Source: Cellulosimicrobium arenosum (GTDB lineage Bacteria > Actinomycetota > Actinomycetes > Actinomycetales > Cellulomonadaceae). From it: a DNA stretch of 64,000 nt. Positions 7,535 through 15,067 of the stretch are shown here, one piece after another. Both the position numbers and the translations under genes were made by a program. Numbering within the stretch: the stretch's first letter is position 1; each line of letters opens with the position of its first letter. The stretch covers positions 186,001 through 250,000 of the forward strand of contig NZ_JACYHB010000003.1 of assembly GCF_014837295.1 (NCBI RefSeq). Reading direction: 5' to 3'. Under the pieces are notes generated by a model, which saw only the letters and a program-made list of their open reading frames with translations, made no database searches and had not been told where the DNA came from.

Positions 7535-8800
7535 ATGCAGAACACGAGGCGCAAGCCCGCCGCCCTCGCGACGACCGCCGTCCTCACCACCGTCACGCTG
7601 GCGCTCGTGGGGGCCTGCTCGTCGGGGGGGTCGGACGACACCGCGTCGAGCGGCGGCGACGCGACGTACACCTGGTGGGACCCGTACCCCCAGCACGACG
7701 GCTCGTCGGACTGGGAGAAGCGTGTCCAGCAGTGCGGCGACGACGCCGGCGTCACGATCGAGCGCACGGCCTACGACACGACTGCGCTCACGAACCAGGC
7801 GCTGCTGTCCGCCCAGGAGGGCACGTCTCCCGACGTCATCCTGATCGACAACCCGGCCGTCTCGACTCTCGCAGACACGGGGATGCTGTCGACCAACGAG
7901 GAGCTCGGACTCGACACCTCGGACGTCGACGAGAACCTGCTCGCGGCGGGCGTCGTGGACGGCGGCGAGTACGGCATCCCGATCGGTGCCAACACGCTCG
8001 CGCTCTACTACAACACGGAGATCCTCGACGAGGCCGGCGTGGACCCGGCGTCGATCACCGACTGGGACTCGCTCACGGCCGCCCTGGAGGCGGTGACCGG
8101 TGCCGGGCACCAGGGCATCACCTTCGCGGGCATCGGCACGGAGGAGGGCTCCTTCCAGTTCCTCCCGTGGTTCTGGGGCGCGGGCGCCGACCTGACGCAG
8201 CTCGACTCGCCCGAGGCCGTCGAGGCGCTCGAGCTGTGGACAGGCTGGCTCGACGAGGGCTACGCGCCCAACTCCGTCATCCAGAACTCGCAGAACACCG
8301 TCTGGGAGGAGTTCCTCACGGGCGACTTCGCGTTCGCCGAGAACGGGACGTGGCAAGTCAACAGCGCCGCCGAGGCGGACTTCGAGACCGGTGTCGTCCA
8401 GCTGCCCGCGATGGACGGCGGCGTCGCGCCTGCCCCGACCGGTGGCGAGTTCATCGTCGCGCCCGTCCAGTCCGACGAGGCGCGTTACGACGTGACCCGC
8501 CAGATCGTCGAGTGCATGACGACGCCCGAGGGCTTCGTCGAGACCGCGAACACGTTCGCGTACTACGTCCCGCCGACGGAGGCCGGGCAGGGGCAGCTCC
8601 TCGAGGAGCAGCCGGACCTCGAGACCTGGGTCGAGGCCGTGCGCAGCGCGAAGGGCCGCACGAGCGACAACCTCGGCACCGACTACCCGATGATCTCCGA
8701 GGCGCTGTGGACCGCGGTCCAGAACGCGTTGTCCGGCGCGGCGACCCCGCAGGAGGCGCTCGAGACCGCTCAGGCCGACGCCGAGGCCGCGATGAGCTGA
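7535..8800 (+). CDS. ABC transporter sugar-binding lipoprotein
   Basis: A 421-residue extracellular solute-binding protein of family 1 (carbohydrate uptake CUT1 class). The signal peptide ends in the lipobox LVGAC, with Cys27 as the lipidated residue followed by a short SSGGSDD linker. The mature part has the family's QALLSAQEGTSPDVILID and NPxxVWEEFLTGDFAFAENGTW-like strands. It is anchored outside the membrane and delivers an oligosaccharide to the two permeases encoded next. AGGAGG lies about 8 nt before the ATG. No ATPase is encoded nearby, so a shared MsiK-type ATPase encoded elsewhere is the likely motor, as is usual for actinobacterial CUT1 systems. Confidence 0.93.
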   Translation: MQNTRRKPAALATTAVLTTVTLALVGACSSGGSDDTASSGGDATYTWWDPYPQHDGSSDWEKRVQQCGDDAGVTIERTAYDTTALTNQALLSAQEGTSPDVILIDNPAVSTLADTGMLSTNEELGLDTSDVDENLLAAGVVDGGEYGIPIGANTLALYYNTEILDEAGVDPASITDWDSLTAALEAVTGAGHQGITFAGIGTEEGSFQFLPWFWGAGADLTQLDSPEAVEALELWTGWLDEGYAPNSVIQNSQNTVWEEFLTGDFAFAENGTWQVNSAAEADFETGVVQLPAMDGGVAPAPTGGEFIVAPVQSDEARYDVTRQIVECMTTPEGFVETANTFAYYVPPTEAGQGQLLEEQPDLETWVEAVRSAKGRTSDNLGTDYPMISEALWTAVQNALSGAATPQEALETAQADAEAAMS

Positions 8801-8803
8801 CAC

Positions 8804-8820
8804 CACGCGCGCAGCGCGTG
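8804..8820 (+). other. Intergenic hairpin after the binding-protein gene
   Basis: CACGCGC-GCA-GCGCGTG forms a 7-bp perfect stem with a 3-nt loop starting 3 bases after the stop codon of the binding-protein gene. There is no T-run. Hairpins here in other binding-protein operons stabilise the upstream mRNA and give differential expression; partial termination is the alternative. Confidence 0.5.
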
Positions 8821-8821
8821 A

Positions 8822-8835
8822 TGTGAGCGATCACA
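8822..8835. promoter_or_regulatory. TGTGAGCGATCACA palindrome upstream of the permease genes
   Basis: TGTGA-GCGA-TCACA lies 22 bp before the first permease start. It matches the core of the ideal Escherichia coli lac operator (TGTGAGCGCTCACA) except for one base, and differs from the local LacI motif. The arms are CRP-like but the spacer is 4 bp instead of 6. It could bind a second LacI-family protein encoded elsewhere. The match could also be a coincidence. Confidence 0.35.
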
Positions 8836-8857
8836 ACACCCGATCGAAGGACGACTC

Positions 8858-9841
8858 ATGACCACCCTCCCGACCTCCGTCGGGACGAGCGAGAGCACCC
8901 TCGGTGCGGCGGGCACGACGCCCGCCGCGCCGAGGGGGCGCCGCCGCCGACGGGGACCGAACGCCAGCCAGTGGACCGCTGCGGCCTTCGCCACCCCGCT
9001 CCTCGTCTACCTCGTGCTCTTCTACGCGTACCCGCTATGGCGCAACATCGACCTCAGCGTGCACGACTACAACATCCGGGCGTTCGTCCAGGGCAACGCC
9101 GAGTACGTCGGCTTCGAGAACTTCGCCGAGGTCTTCGCCTCGTCGACCTTCCCGACGGCGCTGTGGAACACCGTGGCGTTCACGTTCGTGTCCATCGCGT
9201 TCCAGTTCGCCATCGGGTTGGCGCTCGCCGTGTTCTTCCGGTCGAGCTTCCGGCTCTCGAACGTGCTGCGCGCGCTGTTCCTCGTCCCGTGGCTGCTGCC
9301 GCTCATCGTGTCGGCCTCCACCTGGGCGTGGATGCTCAGCAGCGAGAACGGCATCATCAACTCGGTCATCGGGGCCTTCGGGATCGGGCAGATCAACTGG
9401 CTCACGTCCCCGGACACCGCGCTGATCGCGGTGACGATCGCGAACGTCTGGCTCGGCATCCCGTTCAACCTCGTGATCCTCTACTCGGGGCTGCAGAACA
9501 TCCCCGGCGAGGTGTACGAGGCGTCGTCGCTCGACGGCGCCGGCGCGTGGCGTCAGTTCCGCAGCATCACGCTGCCGCTGCTGCGCCCGGTCTCCGCGAT
9601 CACGATCCTGCTCGGGCTGATCTACACGCTCAAGGTCGTCGACGTCATCTGGATCATGACGACGGGCGGGCCCGGCGACGCTTCGACGACGTTCGCCGTG
9701 TGGTCCTACCGCGAGGCCTTCGGCACCGGCCAGCCCGACTTCTCGCCCGCCGCCGCCGTAGGCAACATCCTCATCCTCGTGGCCCTCGTCTTCGGGTTCC
9801 TGCACCTGCAGCTCCAGCGCCGTCAGGAGGCGTCGTCATGA
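8858..9841 (+). CDS. ABC sugar transporter permease (MalF-like)
   Basis: A 327-residue inner permease of a CUT1 importer with six predicted membrane helices after a basic, Gly/Arg-rich cytoplasmic N-terminus (about residues 1-40). The cytoplasmic EAA loop that docks the ATPase is visible as EASSLDGAGAWRQF with the following ITLPLL. It forms a heterodimer with the product of the next gene, with which it overlaps by the ATGA sequence, so translation is probably coupled. The start is the ATG at 8858, preceded by GAAGGACG. Confidence 0.93.
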   Translation: MTTLPTSVGTSESTLGAAGTTPAAPRGRRRRRGPNASQWTAAAFATPLLVYLVLFYAYPLWRNIDLSVHDYNIRAFVQGNAEYVGFENFAEVFASSTFPTALWNTVAFTFVSIAFQFAIGLALAVFFRSSFRLSNVLRALFLVPWLLPLIVSASTWAWMLSSENGIINSVIGAFGIGQINWLTSPDTALIAVTIANVWLGIPFNLVILYSGLQNIPGEVYEASSLDGAGAWRQFRSITLPLLRPVSAITILLGLIYTLKVVDVIWIMTTGGPGDASTTFAVWSYREAFGTGQPDFSPAAAVGNILILVALVFGFLHLQLQRRQEASS

Positions 9842-10656
9842 CCTCGACCCGACCCTGGTGGAAGACCGCGCTCGGCGTCCTCTTCACCGCCCTGATGCTG
9901 TTCCCCGTCTACTGGATGGTGAACGTCTCCCTCACGCAGACGAAGGACCTGCGGGCCTCCCCGCCGCACTGGTTCCCGTGGGAGCCGACGTTCGAGGGCT
10001 ACGAGCGCGTTTTCGCGCAGCAGATGCCGGCGCTCGGGACGAGCCTGATCGTCGGGCTGGGCTGCGTCCTGCTGACCATCGTCGTGGCCGCCCCGGCTGG
10101 CTACGCCCTCGCGCAGCTCAACCTGCGTGGCGGCAAGACGCTCAACTTCCTGCTGCTCGTCGCGCAGATGATCCCGGCCGTCGTCATGTCGATGGGCTTC
10201 TACGCGATCTACGTGCGGCTCGGGCTGCTGAACACCGTCGGCGGCCTCATCGTGGCCGATTCGACGATCGCCGTGCCGTTCGGCGTGCTCCTGTACACGG
10301 CCTTCATGTCCGGCATCCCGCGCGAGCTGCTCCAGGCGGCACGCGTCGACGGCGCGGGCCCGTGGCGCACGTTCATCTCCGTCGTCGTGCCGGTGAGCCG
10401 GAACTCGACCGTCACGGTCGCGCTGTTCGCGTTCCTGTGGGCCTGGTCGGACTTCATCTTCGCCTCGACGCTCAACCGCAACGGGGACCTCATCCCTATC
10501 ACGCTCGGCATCTACAACTACATCGGCAACAACACGACGCAGTGGAACGCCATCATGGCGACCGCCGTCGTCGCGTCCGTCCCCGCGGCCGTGCTGCTCG
10601 TGCTGGCGCAGCGCTTCGTCGCGGCTGGCGTCACCGCGGGCGCCGTCAAGGACTGA
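9838..10656 (+). CDS. ABC sugar transporter permease (MalG-like)
   Basis: A 272-residue CUT1 permease with six predicted membrane helices. It starts MTSTRPWWKTALGVLFTALMLFPVYWMV, and the EAA loop is ELLQAARVDGAGPWRTF with the later PVSRNSTVTVALFAFLWAWSDFIFA strand typical of MalG-type subunits. The ATG overlaps the stop of the first permease (ATGA). It completes the membrane channel for the lipoprotein encoded at 7535-8800. The closing segment (FVAAGVTAGAVKD) matches the conserved C-terminus of this family. Confidence 0.92.
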   Translation: MTSTRPWWKTALGVLFTALMLFPVYWMVNVSLTQTKDLRASPPHWFPWEPTFEGYERVFAQQMPALGTSLIVGLGCVLLTIVVAAPAGYALAQLNLRGGKTLNFLLLVAQMIPAVVMSMGFYAIYVRLGLLNTVGGLIVADSTIAVPFGVLLYTAFMSGIPRELLQAARVDGAGPWRTFISVVVPVSRNSTVTVALFAFLWAWSDFIFASTLNRNGDLIPITLGIYNYIGNNTTQWNAIMATAVVASVPAAVLLVLAQRFVAAGVTAGAVKD

Positions 10657-10716
10657 CGGCCGGCGGCCGGGTCACCCCGGCGTCGGCCCGTCCCACCCAC
10701 ACCGAAGGACCACCTC

Positions 10717-12693
10717 GTGACTCACCACGCCACCCTCACCACGTCGCCCGGACCCGGGCGACCCGGTGCGCCCGACGCCGTGCGCGCGCGGCCCGTCGTC
10801 CCGGCGACGCCGGGCCGTCGCGGCCTCGGCGTCGGTGAGGTGCGGCTCGCCGACGGCTTCTGGGCGCGGCTCCAGGAGACCAACGCGCGGGCGACCCTGG
10901 AGCACTGCCGCACGTGGATGGAGCGGCTCGGCTGGCTCGCGAACTTCGACGTGGTCGCCGCCGGCACGACCGGGGGCGAGCGGCCCGGCTGGCAGTTCTC
11001 CGACTCGGAGGTCTACAAGCTGCTCGAGGCGATGGCGTGGGAGCTCGCGCGCACCGGCGACCCCGCGCTCGAGGCGACCTACGACCGGCTCGTCGACCGG
11101 GTCGCCGCGGCGCAGGACGAGGACGGGTACCTCAACACGTGCTTCGGCCACGCAGGCCAGGCCGGCCGGTACACCGACCTCGAGAGCGGGCACGAGCTGT
11201 ACTGCACCGGCCACCTGTTGCAGGCCGCGGTCGCGCGGTTCCGCACGGCCGGCGACGGTCGCCTCGTGGAGGTCGCGCGCCGCGCGGCGGACCAGGCGTG
11301 CGCAGAGTTCGGGACCGGGGCGCGCGCGGGGATCTGCGGGCACCCGGAGATCGAGGTGGGCCTGGCCGAGCTGGGTCGCGCGCTCGGCGAGCCGCGCTAC
11401 ACGGAGCAGGCGCGCCTGTTCGTCGAGCGTCGCGGGCACGGGACGCTCGAGCCGATCCGGCTGCTCAGCCCGGCGTACTTCCAGGACGACGTACCCGTCC
11501 GCGAGGCGGACGTCTGGAGCGGGCACGCCGTGCGCGCGCTCTACCTCGCGGCGGGCGCCGTGGACGTCGCCGTCGACACGGGCGACGCGGACCTCCTCGG
11601 GTCCGTCACGCGCCAGTGGGAGCGCACCGTCGAGCGCCGCACCTATCTCACCGGCGGCATGGGTTCGCGGCACCAGGACGAGGGCTTCGGTGACGACTGG
11701 GAGCTGCCGCCCGACCGCGCGTACTGCGAGACGTGCGCGGGCATCGCCTCGACCATGGTGTCCTGGCGCCTCTACCTCGCGACGGGGGACGTGCGCTACG
11801 CGGACCTGATGGAGCGTACGTACTACAACGTCGTCGCCACCTCCCCTCGCAGTGACGGCCAGGCGTTCTTCTACGCCAACCCCCTGCACCAGCGCGTGGC
11901 CAGGCAGGACGTCGAGCCCGACACGGAGAACCCGCGTGCCGAGGGTGGCGTCCGGGCCCCGTGGTTCGACGTGTCGTGCTGCCCGACGAACGTCGCCCGC
12001 ACGCTCGCCTCGTGGCACGCCTACGTCGCGTCGGTCGACGGCGACGAGCTCACCCTCCTGCAGTACGCAGCGGGTGAGGTGCGTACAGCGCTGGACGACG
12101 GCGGCGAGCTGGCCCTGCGCGTCGAGACGCGGTACCCGGACGACGGCTCGGTGCGCGTCGAGGTGCTCGACGCTCCCGACCGCGACGTGACCCTGCGGCT
12201 GCGCGTCCCCGCCTGGGCGGACGGCGCGACGGTCGCCGGTCCCGGTACCGGTCGCGCTGCGCATGCGGCCGCGCCGGGGTGGGTCGAGGTCCGCGAGGTG
12301 CTGCGGCGGGGCGATGTCGTCGTGCTCGAGCTGCCCGTGGCGCCGCGGCTCACGTGGCCCGACCCGCGGGTCGACGCCGTGCGCGGCTGCGTCGCGGTTG
12401 AGCGGGGCCCGCTCGTGCTGTGCGCCGAGTCGACCGACCTGCCCGCGGGCGCGGCCCTGGAGGACCTGCGCATCGACCCGACGGCCGAGCCCCGGCCGGA
12501 GGCGGACGGCGCCGTCGTGCGCGGAACCCTCCTGACGCGCAGGGCGAGCGGGGCGCAGTCGTCCGGCCTGCCGTACTCCGGCGTGGCGCCCGTCCACGAG
12601 CCGTTCGAGGAGCTCGAGCTCCCGCTCGTGCCCTACCACCGCTGGGCCGAGCGCGGTCCCTCGACCATGCGGGTGTTCCTCCCGACCCTCTGA
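10717..12693 (+). CDS. GH127 beta-L-arabinofuranosidase
   Basis: A 658-residue cytoplasmic (no signal peptide) glycoside hydrolase of family 127, which removes beta-linked L-arabinofuranose using a zinc-bound cysteine nucleophile. The metal/catalytic set known from Bifidobacterium HypBA1 is present: Glu338 and Cys340 in CETCAGIAS, and the Cys421-Cys422 pair in FDVSCCPTNVARTLASWH; by family knowledge Cys421 is the nucleophile. Length matches the family (about 650). A short N-terminal extension rich in P and G precedes the alpha/alpha barrel. The GTG at 10717 follows GAAGGACC. It lies downstream of the sugar importer and upstream of a GH31 gene, so it probably trims oligosaccharides after uptake. 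Confidence 0.92.
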   Translation: MTHHATLTTSPGPGRPGAPDAVRARPVVPATPGRRGLGVGEVRLADGFWARLQETNARATLEHCRTWMERLGWLANFDVVAAGTTGGERPGWQFSDSEVYKLLEAMAWELARTGDPALEATYDRLVDRVAAAQDEDGYLNTCFGHAGQAGRYTDLESGHELYCTGHLLQAAVARFRTAGDGRLVEVARRAADQACAEFGTGARAGICGHPEIEVGLAELGRALGEPRYTEQARLFVERRGHGTLEPIRLLSPAYFQDDVPVREADVWSGHAVRALYLAAGAVDVAVDTGDADLLGSVTRQWERTVERRTYLTGGMGSRHQDEGFGDDWELPPDRAYCETCAGIASTMVSWRLYLATGDVRYADLMERTYYNVVATSPRSDGQAFFYANPLHQRVARQDVEPDTENPRAEGGVRAPWFDVSCCPTNVARTLASWHAYVASVDGDELTLLQYAAGEVRTALDDGGELALRVETRYPDDGSVRVEVLDAPDRDVTLRLRVPAWADGATVAGPGTGRAAHAAAPGWVEVREVLRRGDVVVLELPVAPRLTWPDPRVDAVRGCVAVERGPLVLCAESTDLPAGAALEDLRIDPTAEPRPEADGAVVRGTLLTRRASGAQSSGLPYSGVAPVHEPFEELELPLVPYHRWAERGPSTMRVFLPTL

Positions 12694-12724
12694 CCCGTCC
12701 GAAGTCCTCGTCGAAGGAGACCAG

Positions 12725-14842
12725 GTGAGCACCGCGAACCAGCCCGTCCAGCCCGTCCACGTCGACGGCACGCGCGTCGTGTGGCGTGGCGACGGCGAGA
12801 CGCTCGTCGTCGAGCCCTGGGGACGCGATGCCGTGCGCGTGCGTGCGACCCTCATGGGAGACGTGGTGGACAGCGACCACGCGCTGCTGCCGCTCGACGA
12901 GGTCCCGAGCGGGACCGGTGCGGAAGGCGCGGGCGGGGCTGACCCGGCCGTGCGGGTCGAGACGCGAGACGACGGCGCGACTCTCGTCGTCGGCGGACTG
13001 CGCGTCGAGCTGCGCGTGACGACGTGGTTCCACGAGCCCACCGGGTACGAACGCTCGCGCTGCGAGCTCGCGTTCTACGACCGCGAAGGTCATCTGCTCC
13101 TGCGCGAGCACGACCGCGGCGGTTCGCTCGACCTGCAGGCACGGCGCTTTCGTCCGCGGCTCGGCGGGGACCTCGAGCTCACGGCGTCCTTCGAGTCCGA
13201 CCCGGACGAGAAGCTGTACGGGATGGGCCAGTACCAGCAGCACGTGCTGGATCTCAAGGGCTCGACGTTCGAGCTCGCGCACCGCAACTCCCAGGCGAGC
13301 GTGCCGTTCGTGCTGTCGAGCGCGGGGTACGGGTTCCTGTGGAACGACCCGGCGATCGGGCGCGCGACCTTCGCGCGCAACCGCACCGAGTGGTATGCGG
13401 AGACGACGCGCCAGCTGGACTACTGGGTGACCGCGGGTGAGACGCCCGCAGCGATCACGCGCGCGTACGCGGACGCGACAGGCCACGCGCCGATGATGCC
13501 CGAGCGTGGGCTCGGCTTCTGGCAGTGCAAGCTGCGCTACTGGAACGCCGACCAGCTCCTCGAGGTGGCGCGCGAGCACCGCCGTCGGGGCCTGCCGCTG
13601 GACGTGATCGTCGCCGACTTCTTCCACTGGCCGCGCATGGGTGACTACCGGTTCGAGGACGAGTTCTGGCCGGACCCGGCCGCGACGGTCGACGAGCTGC
13701 GCGATCTCGGGGTCGAGCTCATGGTCTCGGTCTGGCCGCAGGTCTCCCTCGAGTCCGAGAACTACTCCCACCTGCGTCGCGAGAACCTCCTGGTGCGCGC
13801 CGAGCGCGGTCTCGACGTCCACATGTCGTTCGAGGGCCCGAGCGGGTTCCTCGACGTCACGAACCCGGAGGCGCGGCGCTGGCTGTGGGAGACGTGCCGC
13901 CGCAACTACAGCGCGCACGGCATCCGCACGTTCTGGCTCGACGAGGCGGAGCCCGAGTACGGCGTCTACGACTTCGACGCCTACCGCTACCACCTCGGGT
14001 CCAACCTGCGCGTGGGGAACCTGTACCCGCAGCTCTTCGCCCGCGCGTTCTGGGACGGGCAACGCGCCGACGGCGAGGAGGAGGTGGTCAACCTCGTACG
14101 GTGCGCCTGGGCGGGCAGTCAGCGGTACGGCGCGCTGGTGTGGTCCGGCGACATCAGCTCGACGTTCGACGACATGGCCCGCCAGGTCACGGCCGGCATC
14201 CACATGGGCGTCGCGGGGATCCCGTGGTTCACGACGGACATCGGCGGCTTCCACCGCGGTGACGTCGCGGACCCGGCGTTCCACGAGCTGCTCGTGCGGT
14301 GGTTCCAGCTCGGCACGTTCAGCCCCGTGATGCGTCTGCACGGCGACCGGCTGCCGTACGAGGACGTGACGGCGGCCGACGGGTCGCGGCGACTGCGCTC
14401 CGGCGGACCGAACGAGCTGTGGAGCTTCGGCGACGAGGTGTACCGCGTCCTGGAGCGGTACGTGCACCTGCGGGAGACACTGCGCCCGTACGTCCGCGAG
14501 GTCATGCGCGCCGCGCACACCGACGGCCAGCCGGTGATGCGCGGGCTCTTCCACGACTTCCCCGGGGACGCCTTGGCGTGGGACGTGGCCGACCAGTTCC
14601 TGCTCGGGGCGGACGTCCTCGTGGCGCCCGTGGTCGAGGCGGGCGCGCGCGAGCGCGACGTCTACCTCCCCGCGGGTGCCCGATGGACGGACGCGGCGAC
14701 GGGGCAGGTGCACGACGGCGGCCGCACGGTCCGCGCGCACGCGCCGCTCGACGTCGTGCCGGTCTTCCTGCGCGACGGCGCGCTGCCCCACCTGGTCGGG
14801 CGCACGACCGGCGCGGTCGCGCCTGGTGCGGCCGGACCCTGA
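12725..14842 (+). CDS. GH31 alpha-glycosidase (alpha-xylosidase-like)
   Basis: A 705-residue family 31 glycosidase without a signal peptide. The N-terminal beta-sandwich is followed by the TIM barrel, with the catalytic nucleophile Asp406 in FWLDEAEPEYG and the acid/base Asp476 in WSGDISSTFDDM. The barrel opening GFWQCKLRYWN and the DFFHWPRMGDYRFEDEFWPDP segment resemble alpha-xylosidases (XylS type) more than alpha-glucosidases; the sub-specificity is inference. GTG start at 12725, with GAAGGAGACC upstream. A strong hairpin terminator (14851-14880) follows the stop, closing the lacI transcription unit. Confidence 0.88.
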   Translation: MSTANQPVQPVHVDGTRVVWRGDGETLVVEPWGRDAVRVRATLMGDVVDSDHALLPLDEVPSGTGAEGAGGADPAVRVETRDDGATLVVGGLRVELRVTTWFHEPTGYERSRCELAFYDREGHLLLREHDRGGSLDLQARRFRPRLGGDLELTASFESDPDEKLYGMGQYQQHVLDLKGSTFELAHRNSQASVPFVLSSAGYGFLWNDPAIGRATFARNRTEWYAETTRQLDYWVTAGETPAAITRAYADATGHAPMMPERGLGFWQCKLRYWNADQLLEVAREHRRRGLPLDVIVADFFHWPRMGDYRFEDEFWPDPAATVDELRDLGVELMVSVWPQVSLESENYSHLRRENLLVRAERGLDVHMSFEGPSGFLDVTNPEARRWLWETCRRNYSAHGIRTFWLDEAEPEYGVYDFDAYRYHLGSNLRVGNLYPQLFARAFWDGQRADGEEEVVNLVRCAWAGSQRYGALVWSGDISSTFDDMARQVTAGIHMGVAGIPWFTTDIGGFHRGDVADPAFHELLVRWFQLGTFSPVMRLHGDRLPYEDVTAADGSRRLRSGGPNELWSFGDEVYRVLERYVHLRETLRPYVREVMRAAHTDGQPVMRGLFHDFPGDALAWDVADQFLLGADVLVAPVVEAGARERDVYLPAGARWTDAATGQVHDGGRTVRAHAPLDVVPVFLRDGALPHLVGRTTGAVAPGAAGP

Positions 14843-14850
14843 TGTGCCTG

Positions 14851-14880
14851 ACGGCGGCGACAGTCCGACGTCGCCGCCGT
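14851..14880 (+). terminator. Hairpin terminator after the GH31 gene
   Basis: ACGGCGGCGAC and GTCGCCGCCGT form an 11-bp perfect GC-rich stem around an 8-nt loop, 8 bases past the GH31 stop codon. There is no strong T-run, as is common in GC-rich actinobacteria. Its last base touches the LacI operator of the next transcription unit. Confidence 0.7.
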
Positions 14881-14893
14881 CGAACCGGTTCGA
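14880..14893. promoter_or_regulatory. LacI-type operator, copy 3 (perfect palindrome)
   Basis: TCGAACCGGTTCGA is a perfect 14-bp palindrome about 175 bp upstream of the secreted glycosidase gene. It is the consensus form of the two sites in front of lacI (6290, 6376). Its presence suggests the extracellular enzyme and the uptake/trimming operon are controlled together. The remaining 14894-15067 leader holds no clear gene; GGAGGAAG at 15057 is the ribosome binding site. Confidence 0.65.
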
Positions 14894-15067
14894 AGTGATG
14901 GGTCGCACGGCCCTGGAGAGGAGGTGAGGCAGCGACAGCGACTCGGCCCCTGCGAGGGGCGGGTAGAAGGACAAACCTGTGGAGGACCGCGACACCGCTG
15001 GAAGGTGCCGAGATGCGAAGGGGCATCGGTCCCGCGTGCGCTCCACGCGACAACACGGAGGAAGATC

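Noticed and set aside
8822-8835. CRP/GlxR binding site
   Set aside because: TGTGA and TCACA are present but with a 4-bp spacer; CRP and GlxR sites need 6 bp.
10672-13041. A 789-codon minus-strand open frame opposite the GH127 and GH31 genes
   Set aside because: The composition (Arg, Ala, Pro, Gly, no motifs) is that of an antisense shadow in high-GC DNA, and the plus-strand glycosidases are complete.
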